This document shows positions 51,755 through 62,048 of a stretch of 64,000 bases of DNA, piece by piece. The stretch is from NCBI GenBank assembly GCA_017448245.1, contig JAFSLV010000047.1:23616-87615 (forward strand), in the 5' to 3' direction. The stretch is from Lachnospiraceae bacterium (GTDB lineage Bacteria; Bacillota; Clostridia; Lachnospirales; Lachnospiraceae). The position numbers and the translations under genes are program-made. The stretch's first letter is position 1. Every line of letters starts with the position of its first letter. Under the pieces are notes generated by a model. It did not search any database. It worked only from the letters and a program-made list of their open reading frames with translations, and was not told the DNA's origin.

Positions 51755-52873
51755 TCAGGCAGGCGGCGCCTGCCGGAAGACCCACGCCCTCTGGATGCGG
51801 TAACTCGCAAGAAACAGCACGACATCCACCACGATCTTGGTCGGTGTCGGCATCTGCGTGAGACGGCTTAAGGCCGCGGTCAGCAGGGCGCTCGCCGCCA
51901 TCAGGCAGATAAACAGCACAAAATAGCGCAGCGCTTCACCCGCGGCACGTTTTCGGCTCTTAAAGCTGTAATATTTATTGAGTAAAAAGTTGACGATACC
52001 CGAACACAGCCTTGCGAGAACCGTGGAGACCACGATTTTTGCCGCCGTACCCGCAAATACGGCCTGTCCGGCGACCGGGTCCGTGCCGTGAGCTGCCAGC
52101 GTCGCCGGCAAAAAGGCAAAGGTGTCGGGCAGAATCTTCATAAACAGCATAAACATCAGAATGTCGACGACAAACCCCGCACAGGAGGAAAGGAAAAAAC
52201 GGATAAAACGGCCGTAGACGCGCACGGCATCCCTGACCGGATGAAAGTGCGATCCCTTATTGTCATCATAGTAGACCGTCTCGATCACCGTCGTATGAAA
52301 CGGAGCGACGAGCGCCGCATCCATCAAAAAATTCATCTCATACTCGTAACGCTCGCCTTCCGTCACGGCGGCAAGCGGCATCAGCGATGCGGGAATGCCG
52401 CGTAAGCCCGTCTGCGTGTCCCTGCACTTTCTTCCGGTCGTCACAAAGAAGAAAAAGCTCGTCAGACGGTTTCCGAACAACGATTTCCAGGGCGTCCCCT
52501 TTCCAAAGTCGCGGCTTCCGAGCACAAGCGCATCGGGATGCGCATCCATATCTTCTGCCACGCGGACGATGTCTTTGACCAGATGCTGTCCGTCGGCATC
52601 GGCGGTGATGATACCGCAGTCCGCACCGAAATGCTCCCTCACATCCTCCACCGCGGTTTTGAGCGCCCTTCCCTTGCCGCGGTTGATCTCGTGCGTGAGT
52701 ACCCTGACCCCCTTCTCCCTGCAGGCGTCAAAGAAATGCGCGTCCTTCGGACCGCTCCCGTCATCGACGATCAGGATGCGCTCCGGCGCAAAATGCGCAC
52801 ACAGCTCATCCGCAAGCGTGAGCAGTCTTTCATCCGGATGGTAGGATGGTATGACGATGATCTGATTCCCCAT
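51755..52873 (-). CDS. Glycosyltransferase family 2 fused to GtrA-like membrane domain
   Basis: 372 residues. The GT2 domain (1-215) has IVIPSYHPDERLLTL, TADADGQHLVKDI (DxD-type) and the GSRDFGKGTPWKSL stretch of polyprenyl-phosphate sugar transferases. Residues 225-372 hold about four helices of the GtrA family (SSCAGFVVDILMFMLFM, NFLLNKYYSFKSRKRA). The likely role is transfer of a sugar to undecaprenyl phosphate and its flipping or use in surface glycans. 27 bases after the first EAL gene. Confidence 0.87.
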   Translation of the reverse strand: MGNQIIVIPSYHPDERLLTLADELCAHFAPERILIVDDGSGPKDAHFFDACREKGVRVLTHEINRGKGRALKTAVEDVREHFGADCGIITADADGQHLVKDIVRVAEDMDAHPDALVLGSRDFGKGTPWKSLFGNRLTSFFFFVTTGRKCRDTQTGLRGIPASLMPLAAVTEGERYEYEMNFLMDAALVAPFHTTVIETVYYDDNKGSHFHPVRDAVRVYGRFIRFFLSSCAGFVVDILMFMLFMKILPDTFAFLPATLAAHGTDPVAGQAVFAGTAAKIVVSTVLARLCSGIVNFLLNKYYSFKSRKRAAGEALRYFVLFICLMAASALLTAALSRLTQMPTPTKIVVDVVLFLASYRIQRAWVFRQAPPA

Positions 52874-52900
52874 GAATATATTATCCCCCGAAACAGGCTC

Positions 52901-54829
52901 TTATGCAATTTCTTTCTGATTGAACTGGCGGATAAAGGAAAGGAAGTCCGCCTCCGGCAGGGGCTTGGAAAAATAGTACCCCTGGATCAGGTTGCAGCCG
53001 GCCTCCTGCACAAAATTCAGCTCCTCCCTGGTCTCCACACCTTCCTGCAACGCGTTTCTCCCCAGATGCCTGACCAGATGTGTCGTATCCCTGAGGATCG
53101 TTGCTCCCTCCTCGCTGTCGAGTGCCTTGGTCAAAAAGCTCTTGTCCATCTTGATATTCTTGAAGTTGACGTTCAGGATACTTGCAATATTGGAATAACC
53201 CGTTCCGTAATCGTCCATCGAAAAAGTAAATCCCATATGCTCCAGCTGTCTGACCGCCAGCATAAAAGGCTCCGCGGAATCGCTCGCCACCGATTCGGTG
53301 ATTTCGAGATTGATCTGCGAGGCATCGACACCGTATCTTTCAAGGATCTCGCCGAATTTTCCGACCAGGTTGGACTGCATAAACTGTGCCACCGAAAGGT
53401 TGACCTCGGTGTACTCGATCCCGTAACGCTCCGGTTGATGCTCCTGAATAAAACGACAGACCTTTTCAAAGACGATATTTCCGATTTCCACGATCAGTGC
53501 GCTCTTTTCCGCAATCGGAATAAATTCGCCGGGCGACACCTGCCCCAGCTCTTCGTCAAACAGACGCACCAGCGCCTCCGCGCTCACGATGTTTCCGGTC
53601 TCACAGCTGTAGATCGGCTGATAATAGATCTGAAACGCACGATGCGTCACCGCGTTTCTGAGCGCACGCTCCACGGCCGCCTCACGCCTGATATACGCAA
53701 GCGTTTCCCTGTACTGTACCGTGACATGCGCACCCTTATTGTCTTTTGCGTATTCCAGAAGATCCATCACCGCATCCAGCGAGTCGATATCCTCGGGGGC
53801 CTTTGCCACGCTGATATAGGACTGGAACTGGGCGTCAATGCCGCCGCTTGCAAAGGGCGCATCCAGGTCTTTTGCCATCCGGTCTGTCAACGCATGGATC
53901 TCCTCCTCTCTTGCCCCGAACGCAAGCATCGTATAATTTTCGTCAAAATGGTAGATGTTGCCGCGCTGCCCGAACTCCCTCATCCAGACGGCCAGATTGT
54001 TGAGCAGCTCGTGAAAGGATTCCACGTTCATGATCCGTGCGTAGAAGCGCAGATTGAGAAAATTGACATTGATGCAGTAAAACGCCTGGCGTGTCGCAAG
54101 AAGCCTCGTCACGTCCTGCCTGAAGGCCATGCGGTTTAAGAGTCCCGTCACCGGATCGTGCATCGCCTCATCTTCCTCAAAGGTCAGCATCAACCCCAGA
54201 CAGGCGATCGATTCAAAAAAGAGTTCCACCTTGACGGAGGGAAAGAGCAGCTGGAACAGAACGCCGAAAATGGTCACGATATAATACATATACAGGGCGT
54301 TCATGGTCTTTTTCAGCAGCGCCACATGATAGCGCGCCAGATAGTAAAAAGCGGCAATCAGATAAAAGGCACTGAAGGCATAGAGCACGTATTCCATGCC
54401 CCTGCGGGCAAAGCGCATATCCTCCGTCACGGCAAACACCCACCCGAACGGAAGATTGAGCCATACAATCACGACCCCAAGAATCGCCGGCAGCAAAAAG
54501 ACCATCTGGCGCACGCGTGTCGAGTTGGCATCGAGTCCGATGACGATCCGGATATAGAGCGCATACATCGCGGGCAGTACGTTGTGGATCAGAAAATACG
54601 CCATCAGCGACGCAACCAAAAGAGGCCGGAACGCTTCCCTGCGCAGTTCGGGCGACTGCTGGATCAGATTGGATATCACCGCAACCACCGCCGAGCACAT
54701 GAGATTTCCGATCATCATCAGATATACGATATTCTGTTTGCTGCGCACCTTCCGCTTGCGCAGTTCATACATCATGCAGAACAGACACAGCAAAAAGGCG
54801 CTGACATCAAAAGCAATCGTCAGTTCCAT
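52901..54829 (-). CDS. Membrane EAL-domain c-di-GMP phosphodiesterase (copy 1)
   Basis: 642 residues. Six or seven helices (1-215), a degenerate GGDEF-like domain (about 225-365) that lacks the GGDEF signature, and an EAL domain (about 385-635). Catalytic residues are present: EALVR, NLSVAQF, EITES, MDDYGTGYSN, KMDKSF, QEGVE and LIQGYYFSKPL. The enzyme should cleave c-di-GMP to pGpG, with the membrane part sensing an unknown signal. It follows its paralogue by 72 bases, evidently from tandem duplication. Confidence 0.88.
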   Translation of the reverse strand: MELTIAFDVSAFLLCLFCMMYELRKRKVRSKQNIVYLMMIGNLMCSAVVAVISNLIQQSPELRREAFRPLLVASLMAYFLIHNVLPAMYALYIRIVIGLDANSTRVRQMVFLLPAILGVVIVWLNLPFGWVFAVTEDMRFARRGMEYVLYAFSAFYLIAAFYYLARYHVALLKKTMNALYMYYIVTIFGVLFQLLFPSVKVELFFESIACLGLMLTFEEDEAMHDPVTGLLNRMAFRQDVTRLLATRQAFYCINVNFLNLRFYARIMNVESFHELLNNLAVWMREFGQRGNIYHFDENYTMLAFGAREEEIHALTDRMAKDLDAPFASGGIDAQFQSYISVAKAPEDIDSLDAVMDLLEYAKDNKGAHVTVQYRETLAYIRREAAVERALRNAVTHRAFQIYYQPIYSCETGNIVSAEALVRLFDEELGQVSPGEFIPIAEKSALIVEIGNIVFEKVCRFIQEHQPERYGIEYTEVNLSVAQFMQSNLVGKFGEILERYGVDASQINLEITESVASDSAEPFMLAVRQLEHMGFTFSMDDYGTGYSNIASILNVNFKNIKMDKSFLTKALDSEEGATILRDTTHLVRHLGRNALQEGVETREELNFVQEAGCNLIQGYYFSKPLPEADFLSFIRQFNQKEIA

Positions 54830-54901
54830 GTGACAGGCCTTCCTTACATACCCGCATTTTGTTATATATCGGCTTTTCCGGGCAAAAGTATTACGTACCG
54901 C

Positions 54902-56845
54902 TCAGACGGCGGCCACGTGATTGAACGAACGTATGTATTCCATAAAGTCCGCTTCCGGCAAGGGCTGCGAGAAGAAGAAGCCCTGAACCAGGTTGCATCC
55001 GGATTCCCTCACAAGGCTGAGTTCTTCTCTCGTCTCCACGCCCTCCTGCAGCACATTACGGTTGAGGTGACGGATCAGCTTGACCGTATCCTTTAAGACC
55101 GTTGCGCTCGCCTCGTCGGACAATGCCCTTGTCAAAAAGATCTTATCCATTTTTATGTTTTTGAATTCGACATTCAGGATACTCGAAATGTTGGAATACC
55201 CCGTGCCGTAATCGTCCATCGAAAACGTAAAACCCATGCCTGCCAGACGCCGCACCGCACGCATAAAGGATTCCGAGGAATCGGAGGCAACGGATTCCGT
55301 GATCTCCAGATTGATGTTGCCCGCCTTTACGCCGTATGTGCGGATCAGCTCGTCAAACCGGTCCACCAGACCGGTAAACATAAACTGCGCCATGGAAATA
55401 TTGATTTCGATATATTCGATTCCCGCAAGCGTCGGATGGAAATCCCGGATAAACCGGCAGACCTTTTCAAAAATGATGTCGCCGATTTCGACGATCATCG
55501 CGCTCTTTTCCGCAATCGGAATAAACTCCGCGGGAGGTACCTGCCCCAGCTCGTCATCAAAGAGTCGCACGAGCGCCTCCGCGCTGCAGACACGGTCGGT
55601 CTCGCAGTTGTGAATCGGCTGATAGTAGATCTGGAAGGAGCGGTTCAGAATCGCCTTCCGTAACGCGCGCTCCACGGCGGCCTCGCGCTTGACCTGCGCG
55701 AGCGACTCCCTGTACTGTATGATCACATGTTCCGACTCCGATCCGGTTTCATATTCCACCAGATCAAACACGCTGTCCACCGACTTCATGTCCTCCGGGC
55801 ATTTGGCGACGGAGATAAACGCGCGGAAATGCGCCTCCAGTTCATCAAAGTACCAGGCCTTTTCGAGCATCTCCTTCATGATGTCAATCAGCTGCCGGAT
55901 CTCTTCCTCGGTGCTCTTATAGATGATCATCGTATAATTGTCGTCAAAATGATAGACATCGCTTCCCCTGCGCAACCGGCTCATCCATTCCGCGATACTC
56001 TGCAGCAGACGCATATACCCCTCGGTATTCATGATCCTTGCATAGAATTTGAGATTTCTGATTTTGAGATTGATCACATAATAGTTACGTTTGGTATTCA
56101 GCAGACGGATATTATCCCATCGGAATGCCGTCTTGTTGTACAATCCCGTGATCTCGTCATAACGTGTGTCATCATCTTCGAATGTAAGAAAGAGTCCGAG
56201 AAACGCGATGGCCTGGAAGAAGAGTTCCGAACGGAGTGCCGGATAAAAAAGCTGTATGGCCGAGCCGATCACCACCACGAAATAATATACCGCCACCGCA
56301 TGCAGCATCCTCAACCTGAGTGCCTTTCTGAAAACCAGCATCGTATACAGCGCGATCAGCAGATAAAACACGCCTTCGGCATATAACAGCGCAACCATGG
56401 GTCCGCGGCGGATCTCGCCGGACGGATCAACGGTAAACAGTCTCTGGTTAAAAGGATTGAGAAACACCACGATTTCCGTGACGATCAGCACAAAGAAAAA
56501 GCGGAACCGCCAGAAAAGGTTGGCATTGGCCGTCAGCGAAAACACATGCATGATATAGCGCGCGTAGATCGCGGGTACCATGGCATGAACGCTGTAATAG
56601 AGCATATTGGCGACAAAAATCACCTGCATGTCCCGTGCGGAGATTTCGTCTCCGAACAGGGCCGGCGTGCTGCCGATCAGGTCAAAGAGCGCAGAAAGCG
56701 CCCCGTTGATCACCATGGCCATAAAAAGCACATGCTGCCAGTTTGAACGTCTTTTTGCCGCGGCGGCGTATATCATCAGAAATACGCACAGTATGATCGT
56801 GCAGCTCAAGACCGGTATGGCTGATCCGGAAAGCAACTGGTTCAT
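54902..56845 (-). CDS. Membrane EAL-domain c-di-GMP phosphodiesterase (copy 2)
   Basis: 647 residues with the same layout as copy 1: helices (1-215), degenerate GGDEF-like region (about 230-370), EAL domain (about 390-640). The EAL motifs are EALVR, NISMAQF, EITES, MDDYGTGYSN, KMDKIF, QEGVE and LVQGFFFSQPL, so it should be active. The sensor halves differ far more than the EAL halves, which suggests different inputs. Its ATG follows the asnS stop with no gap. Confidence 0.88.
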   Translation of the reverse strand: MNQLLSGSAIPVLSCTIILCVFLMIYAAAAKRRSNWQHVLFMAMVINGALSALFDLIGSTPALFGDEISARDMQVIFVANMLYYSVHAMVPAIYARYIMHVFSLTANANLFWRFRFFFVLIVTEIVVFLNPFNQRLFTVDPSGEIRRGPMVALLYAEGVFYLLIALYTMLVFRKALRLRMLHAVAVYYFVVVIGSAIQLFYPALRSELFFQAIAFLGLFLTFEDDDTRYDEITGLYNKTAFRWDNIRLLNTKRNYYVINLKIRNLKFYARIMNTEGYMRLLQSIAEWMSRLRRGSDVYHFDDNYTMIIYKSTEEEIRQLIDIMKEMLEKAWYFDELEAHFRAFISVAKCPEDMKSVDSVFDLVEYETGSESEHVIIQYRESLAQVKREAAVERALRKAILNRSFQIYYQPIHNCETDRVCSAEALVRLFDDELGQVPPAEFIPIAEKSAMIVEIGDIIFEKVCRFIRDFHPTLAGIEYIEINISMAQFMFTGLVDRFDELIRTYGVKAGNINLEITESVASDSSESFMRAVRRLAGMGFTFSMDDYGTGYSNISSILNVEFKNIKMDKIFLTRALSDEASATVLKDTVKLIRHLNRNVLQEGVETREELSLVRESGCNLVQGFFFSQPLPEADFMEYIRSFNHVAAV

Positions 56846-58240
56846 TTACAATTCACAGTTCTTCACCGTACGCGGGAAAGGCAATGCGTCGCGGATGTTG
56901 GAGATACCCGTCAGATACATCAGGCATCTCTCAAAACCGAGCCCAAAGCCCGCGTGTCTCACGCTTCCGTATTTGCGCAGATCCAGGTAGAACTGATACT
57001 CCTCCTTGTCCAGCCCCATCTCATCCATGCGTGCGGACAATTTGTCCAAATCATCCTCACGCTGGCTCCCCCCGATGATCTCTCCGATGCCGGGTACGAG
57101 ACAGTCGGCCGCGGCGACCGTCCTGCCGTCATCATTGAGCTTCATGTAAAACGCCTTGATGTCCTTTGGATAATCCGTGACAAACACCGGGCGCTTATAG
57201 ATCTCCTCCGTCAGGTAGCGCTCGTGCTCCGTCTGCAGATCGCTCCCCCAGGAGACCTTGTAATCAAAGCGGTCATTTTCTTTTTCCAGAAGAGCAACGG
57301 CTTCGGTATACGTCACCCGCGCAAATTCCGCTTCCGCAACACCCTTTAAGCGTTCGATCAGTCCCTTATCGACAAACTGATTGAGAAACGCCATCTCGTC
57401 CGGTGCTTTTTCGAGGACATAACGGATGATGTATTTGAGCATCTCCTCCGCGCAGTCACAGTCATCCTTTAAGTCCGCAAACGCCATCTCCGGCTCGATC
57501 ATCCAGAACTCCGCGGCATGCCGGGTCGTGTTGGAATTTTCCGCGCGGAAGGTCGGACCAAAGGTATAGACATTACGAAAAGCAAACGCAAAGGTCTCGA
57601 CATTGAGCTGTCCGGAAACCGTCAGCGATGTCTTTTTTCCGAAAAAGTCCTCCGCATAGTCGACCTCCCCGTCCGTCAGGGGTATCGTTGCAAGCGGCAG
57701 CGTTGTGACCTGGAACATCTCTCCGGCGCCTTCCGCGTCCGACGATGTGATGATCGGTGTATGCACATAGACAAATCCCCGCTCCATGAAAAAGGTATGG
57801 ATCGCATAGGCGATCAGCGAGCGGATCCGGTAGACCGCCTGAAAGGTATTGGTGCGTGCGCGCAGATGCGGTATCGTGCGCAGAAACTCCATCGTATGTC
57901 CTTTTTTCTGCAACGGATAATCCGCGGTGCTCGGCCCCTCGACAAGGATTTCCTTTGCCTGCATCTCAAAGGGCTGCCTGGCCCCGGGCGTCAGCACGAT
58001 GGTGCCGGTTGCGATCACGGCGCTCCCGACATTGAGCTTTGCGATCGCGTCAAAATCCCCGATCGTCTCCTTCTCATAGACGATCTGCAACGTCTGAAAA
58101 CAGGAACCGTCATTTAAAACAATAAAGCCGACTGCCTTGGAATCGCGGTTGGAGCGCAACCATCCGCCGACCGTCACCTCAAGGCCGTCAAAGGATGCGC
58201 TGTCCGCAAACAGTTCGCTTACCGTGGTCATTTTATTCAT
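56846..58240 (-). CDS. asnS: Asparaginyl-tRNA synthetase
   Basis: 464 residues from the ATG at 58240 ([11 protein letters not shown]). An N-terminal OB fold (about 20-120) and a class II catalytic core ([57 protein letters not shown]). It charges tRNA-Asn. Start overlaps the trigger-factor-like gene by eight bases. A longer frame to 58279 lacks a ribosome site. Confidence 0.95.
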   Translation of the reverse strand: MNKMTTVSELFADSASFDGLEVTVGGWLRSNRDSKAVGFIVLNDGSCFQTLQIVYEKETIGDFDAIAKLNVGSAVIATGTIVLTPGARQPFEMQAKEILVEGPSTADYPLQKKGHTMEFLRTIPHLRARTNTFQAVYRIRSLIAYAIHTFFMERGFVYVHTPIITSSDAEGAGEMFQVTTLPLATIPLTDGEVDYAEDFFGKKTSLTVSGQLNVETFAFAFRNVYTFGPTFRAENSNTTRHAAEFWMIEPEMAFADLKDDCDCAEEMLKYIIRYVLEKAPDEMAFLNQFVDKGLIERLKGVAEAEFARVTYTEAVALLEKENDRFDYKVSWGSDLQTEHERYLTEEIYKRPVFVTDYPKDIKAFYMKLNDDGRTVAAADCLVPGIGEIIGGSQREDDLDKLSARMDEMGLDKEEYQFYLDLRKYGSVRHAGFGLGFERCLMYLTGISNIRDALPFPRTVKNCEL

Positions 58241-59486
58241 AGGTGATCTCCGCATGCTCCTCGAGGAAAGAAAGGACATTGTCCGACAACAGGTTTTCGC
58301 GCATCATGCTCGTGAGTCTGTAACCGTAGCTCTGCTCATAGGCGGCCTCATCCGCAATCCCGCTTTGCGAAAGAACCGATGCGACATTTTCCTCTACCTC
58401 GGCCTCCGTCGGCACCAGCCCCTCCTCGCGCTGCGCAATTGCGCAAAAAACAAGCATGGACTTGACCTGCTCTTCGGCCAGTTCCTCCAGATACGTGGCG
58501 ACGGTACCCTCATATCCCTCCATCGCCATCTGCTGCTCGATCAGGGAGTACGCCGTCAGATCCGGATTGCCGTAGAGCTGGTACATATAGGCCTGCTGCT
58601 CCGCCGACGAATAGATCAGCGACATGTAGCGCGCAACGATCCGCTCCGGCATCTCCTCCGTGAAGGTCGCCTCCGACAGACACTTTTCCATCAGCTGGTT
58701 GTAGGTCATCTCGGTATTGGACGCTTGTGCTTCTTCCAGATACATGCCGCGGATATGCTCTCTCAGATCCGCCATCGAATGGATATCCGGCACGCCGAAG
58801 GAATTGTTCATCAGATCGCCGACGTTTTCATCCGTAAAGGAAGGCTGTGCGCTGATCGACTTGATCGTGACGGTAAAGATGACATCGCGTCCGCGAAGAT
58901 CCTCCGCATGATAATCCTCGGGGAAGGTCACCTCCATGTCAAAGGTCTCTCCGACCCTGTGTCCCTCCATGCCTTCGGCAAAGCCCGGGATATAGCCGGC
59001 TCCTCCGATCGTCACGGTCTGGTCCTGCGCGGTACCGCCCTCAAAGACCGTACCGTCATCCTTGTAACGTCCGCTGAAATCCACCAGCAGCCGGTCGCCG
59101 TTTTGCGAGATATCCCTGTCCGTCACCGGGACGCCGGGCAGCTGCTGCTCATAGTAGGCAATCATCTGGTCGATCGACGCCTCGTCGACCTCCGGAGCAG
59201 ACAGCGTGATCTGCAGTCCCTTGTATTCGCCGATCGTGACATAGTTTTCCGGATCGATTCCTTCAAAATACGCCGCGTCATCGAGAAACGGGGCGCCCCA
59301 CGATGCGATCAGCTCCGCCGCCGGATCTGCCTGTGTATCCTGCTGCGTATCCTGTGCGCCCGCCGTTGCTCCCTGCCCGCTCTGTGCCGTCTCCGAAGAA
59401 GACGCACCTGCGGCGCCTGAAGAACATCCGGTCAACAGTGCCGCGCAAAAACCTGTCATAATCCATCGGAACAGTCTCTTTTTCAT
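58233..59486 (-). CDS. Trigger-factor-like FKBP peptidyl-prolyl isomerase lipoprotein
   Basis: 417 residues. A lipoprotein signal peptide ends in LLTGC (Cys21), followed by an Ala/Gln/Thr-rich linker (22-60). Residues 75-215 cover the region before and including an FKBP domain ([56 protein letters not shown]), and residues 220-417 resemble the helical C-terminal domain of trigger factor. The N-terminal ribosome-binding domain of trigger factor is missing. It should fold secreted proteins on the outer face of the membrane, like PrsA in function. Overlaps asnS by eight bases. Confidence 0.85.
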   Translation of the reverse strand: MKKRLFRWIMTGFCAALLTGCSSGAAGASSSETAQSGQGATAGAQDTQQDTQADPAAELIASWGAPFLDDAAYFEGIDPENYVTIGEYKGLQITLSAPEVDEASIDQMIAYYEQQLPGVPVTDRDISQNGDRLLVDFSGRYKDDGTVFEGGTAQDQTVTIGGAGYIPGFAEGMEGHRVGETFDMEVTFPEDYHAEDLRGRDVIFTVTIKSISAQPSFTDENVGDLMNNSFGVPDIHSMADLREHIRGMYLEEAQASNTEMTYNQLMEKCLSEATFTEEMPERIVARYMSLIYSSAEQQAYMYQLYGNPDLTAYSLIEQQMAMEGYEGTVATYLEELAEEQVKSMLVFCAIAQREEGLVPTEAEVEENVASVLSQSGIADEAAYEQSYGYRLTSMMRENLLSDNVLSFLEEHAEITYE

Positions 59487-59558
59487 GATTTTTCTCCCTT
59501 GTGTTGATAAAAACCGTACCTATAAATATATCATATCCGGCGTCATTTAAAAAGGGTT

Positions 59559-59587
59559 TTGACGTAACCCCTTCCGGATGGTAGAAT
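59559..59587 (+). promoter_or_regulatory. Promoter of the small membrane protein gene
   Basis: TTGACG at 59559-59564, 17 bases, TAGAAT at 59582-59587. An ATG at 59588 falls directly after the -10 box and cannot be the start of a transcript from here, which supports the GTG at 59627. Confidence 0.6.
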
Positions 59588-59626
59588 ATGGGGACGAAAG
59601 AACAGTGTTTCAGGGGGAAGAACATC

Positions 59627-60100
59627 GTGAACGGATTTACACTATTTCTGATTATACTGACGGTCACTCTGGCCATTGTCGCGTTTCTTTATTTCTTCGG
59701 ACGCCGCATGCAAAAGCGTCAGGAGCTTCAGGACGAGCAGGTCGCAACCTCCTCGCAGCAGGTGTCCATGTTTATCATCGACAAAAAAAAGATCCGCATG
59801 AAGGACGCGGGACTCCCGGAGGCCGTCGTCAATCAGACGCCAAAGATCTTACGCCGCTCCAAGGTGCCGGTCTTAAAAGCCAAGGTCGGTCCGCAGGTTA
59901 TGAATCTCATCTGCGAAAACTCCATATTTGATGACGTACCGGTCAAAAAGGAAGTCAAGGCGACGGTCACGGGCATCTATGTCACCGCGGTCAAGGGACT
60001 CCACGGCAAGCCCGTCGTCACGGAGCCAAAGAAAAAGAGCCGCTTTGCGCGCTTCGTCGAAAAACTCCAGGAGAAGGGCGGCGCCGCACCCGTCAAGTAA
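59627..60100 (+). CDS. Small membrane-anchored protein of unknown function
   Basis: 157 residues using GTG at 59627, with AGGGGGAAG eight bases upstream. One N-terminal helix (VNGFTLFLIILTVTLAIVAF...FF, about 3-24) is followed by a basic, soluble part (RRMQKRQELQDEQ, IIDKKKIRMKDAGLPEAV, and KKKSRFARFVEKLQEKGG at the end). The topology suggests the bulk lies in the cytoplasm. I do not recognise the family. Confidence 0.7.
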   Translation: MNGFTLFLIILTVTLAIVAFLYFFGRRMQKRQELQDEQVATSSQQVSMFIIDKKKIRMKDAGLPEAVVNQTPKILRRSKVPVLKAKVGPQVMNLICENSIFDDVPVKKEVKATVTGIYVTAVKGLHGKPVVTEPKKKSRFARFVEKLQEKGGAAPVK

Positions 60101-60128
60101 TCACCCTGATCGGGGCCGGTCACCGAAG

Positions 60129-60386
60129 TCAGGCTTTAACCACCTGCCGGGGGCGACGGCCCAGCATGGCCAACTCATCGATAACGGATTTTTCGACAAA
60201 ACTGTTTAAGGATAATCCCAATTCCACCGCGGCAACTGCGGCATCCTGATGAAGCTCCGTTTCCAGCTCCTGAACCGTCGTCCCCTGAAAGGTTATGACG
60301 GTACGCGTGTTGATCACCATTCCGCTGAAAACCTTGTTTTCGTCGTCATATTCCACATTTGCAATATATCCCTTATATTTCATCAT
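60129..60386 (-). CDS. HicB-like antitoxin protein with internal deletion
   Basis: 85 residues (start at 60386 or the next Met, 60383). MKYKGYIANVEYDDENKVFSGMVINTRTVITFQGTTVQELETEL is the HicB N-terminal domain, and VAAVELGLSLNSFVEKSVIDEL is its C-terminal ribbon-helix-helix part. In typical relatives about 35-40 residues lie between these; here they are joined at ELHQDAA. No HicA toxin gene is next to it. It may be an orphan regulator or a decayed toxin-antitoxin remnant. Confidence 0.75.
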   Translation of the reverse strand: MMKYKGYIANVEYDDENKVFSGMVINTRTVITFQGTTVQELETELHQDAAVAAVELGLSLNSFVEKSVIDELAMLGRRPRQVVKA

Positions 60387-60418
60387 GGCCTGGCCCCCGC
60401 GTTTTCCAAAAAAAAGTA

Positions 60419-61387
60419 CTATATATTGGTACTGTTGTCAAGGATTCGTCCACCTTTTTTGGTCATTTTGGGATAACGTACCGTAAAGACCGTCCCCCTT
60501 CCGGGGTTTGAAGAAACCTTTACAGACGCACCGTCCGCCTCAAAAACCGTCCTGGCAAAATTCAGTCCGATGCCGATATTTCCGTCGGCGCTGCCGGATC
60601 CCCTGTAAAACCGTTCGAACAGATGAGGCAGTTCCCGTTGCGGAATTCCGGTTCCCTCGTCACAAATCCGGATACAGATAAACATAGGGAGATCTTCCAG
60701 CGATACTGCAATCGAAGCGCCCTCCCCCGAATGCTCCGCAGCATTTTTCAATATGTTTTTATATGCCTCCTTTTCCCACTTCACATCGATAAAAAGCGTG
60801 GCACTCTCTGCACATTCCAAAACCGCACGGACACTGTAAACGTCAAACAAAAGCTCCATCTCTTCGATCACCTGTTCCAGAAACCCTCTGGCACTTACTT
60901 CTTCCCTTTGCATGATGATAGTCCCGCTGTCAAACTTCGCCATCTGAAGCAACGACACAATCAGCTGTTCGACGATTCCAAGCTGAAGTTCCATACGGCG
61001 CAGAAATGCCATCCGCTCCGCCTCATCCATTTGCGGATGTGCAAGCAGATTGTCGAGTGCAATCTGTGCAGCGGTCATGGGGGTTTTGATCTGATGTGAA
61101 ATATCCGCCAGGGCGCGCGCAAGTTTTTTATTGTCCTCCCTGCTACGCTCCGATGCCTCCTTCAGCTGCACGGCGGTTTTATAGATTTCATTGGAAAGCC
61201 TTGAAAGCGCACCCTCTTCGTTTTCGTCGATGCGCAGGTCATATACCATCCGATTGATACTTTGCACATAAGCAATCAGGCGGTTCAATTCCTCCTCCTG
61301 ACGCCGCCTGACACGGAAATGATAGAGGACGAAAGCCGTCAGAACGATGCACAGAATGACGATCACAAGCCTCTCACCCATCTGCAC
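60419..61387 (-). CDS. Sensor histidine kinase
   Basis: 322 residues. One N-terminal helix (about 6-22), a short linker with a coiled coil, HisKA with the phosphorylated His in ADISHQIKTPM (about 93-103) and the HATPase_c domain with NILKNAAEHS, DEGTGIP, FERFYRG and GIGLNFA. The lack of an extracellular sensor domain fits kinases that take their signal from a partner transporter. Overlaps the response regulator gene by 14 bases. Confidence 0.92.
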   Translation of the reverse strand: MQMGERLVIVILCIVLTAFVLYHFRVRRRQEEELNRLIAYVQSINRMVYDLRIDENEEGALSRLSNEIYKTAVQLKEASERSREDNKKLARALADISHQIKTPMTAAQIALDNLLAHPQMDEAERMAFLRRMELQLGIVEQLIVSLLQMAKFDSGTIIMQREEVSARGFLEQVIEEMELLFDVYSVRAVLECAESATLFIDVKWEKEAYKNILKNAAEHSGEGASIAVSLEDLPMFICIRICDEGTGIPQRELPHLFERFYRGSGSADGNIGIGLNFARTVFEADGASVKVSSNPGRGTVFTVRYPKMTKKGGRILDNSTNI

Positions 61388-62048
61388 GATACCCGATACC
61401 GCGAACGGTTGTCACGGCTTTTTCTCCAAGCTTTTCTCTCAACCGTTTGATGCAGACCGTCAGCGTGTTGTCATTCACGATATCTCCCGCATAGTCCCAC
61501 ATATAGGTCAGAAGCGTCTCCCTGGTCAGCGTTCTTCCGCGATTACAGAACAAATAGTACAGGAGTTTGTATTCCGCCGCTGTTAAAACAGCTTCCCGCT
61601 CTGTGTCATCGTGTCTGACAAAAACGCGTTTTGATTTCAGGTCCATGCGCACGTCTCCGCAGACGATTTCCTCCTCGCCCTTTCGGTAACGCCTGAGCAC
61701 AGCCCGGATGCGCGAGAGCAGCTCCCGCATCCGGAACGGCTTAACGATATAGTCATCCGCGCCGGTATCCAGCCCTTTCACTACATTGCTCTCTTCTTCC
61801 ATGGCCGTCAGAAAGATCACGCCGCAATCCGGCTGGGCTTCCTTTAACCGTTTGCATACTCCGTACCCCTCCGTCCCTTTTTCCAGACGGACATCCAATA
61901 TCGCAAGATCGAACAATACCGTATCGATCAGATCGTATGCGCATGACACACCGGTACAGGCATCCGTTGTATAGCCCTCCTGCTCCAGTGCATATACAAT
62001 ACCGTCCGCAATTTCCTTATGATCTTCAACAATCAAAACCCGATGCAT
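61374..62048 (-). CDS. OmpR-type response regulator
   Basis: 224 residues. Receiver domain (1-120) with the phosphorylated Asp in LAILDVRL (about 53), Lys of IVKPF (about 101) and a winged helix (about 125-222) with RETLLTYMWDYAGDIVNDNTLTVCIKRLREKL. Pairs with the downstream histidine kinase, and its start shares a base with the permease stop. Confidence 0.95.
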   Translation of the reverse strand: MHRVLIVEDHKEIADGIVYALEQEGYTTDACTGVSCAYDLIDTVLFDLAILDVRLEKGTEGYGVCKRLKEAQPDCGVIFLTAMEEESNVVKGLDTGADDYIVKPFRMRELLSRIRAVLRRYRKGEEEIVCGDVRMDLKSKRVFVRHDDTEREAVLTAAEYKLLYYLFCNRGRTLTRETLLTYMWDYAGDIVNDNTLTVCIKRLREKLGEKAVTTVRGIGYRADG

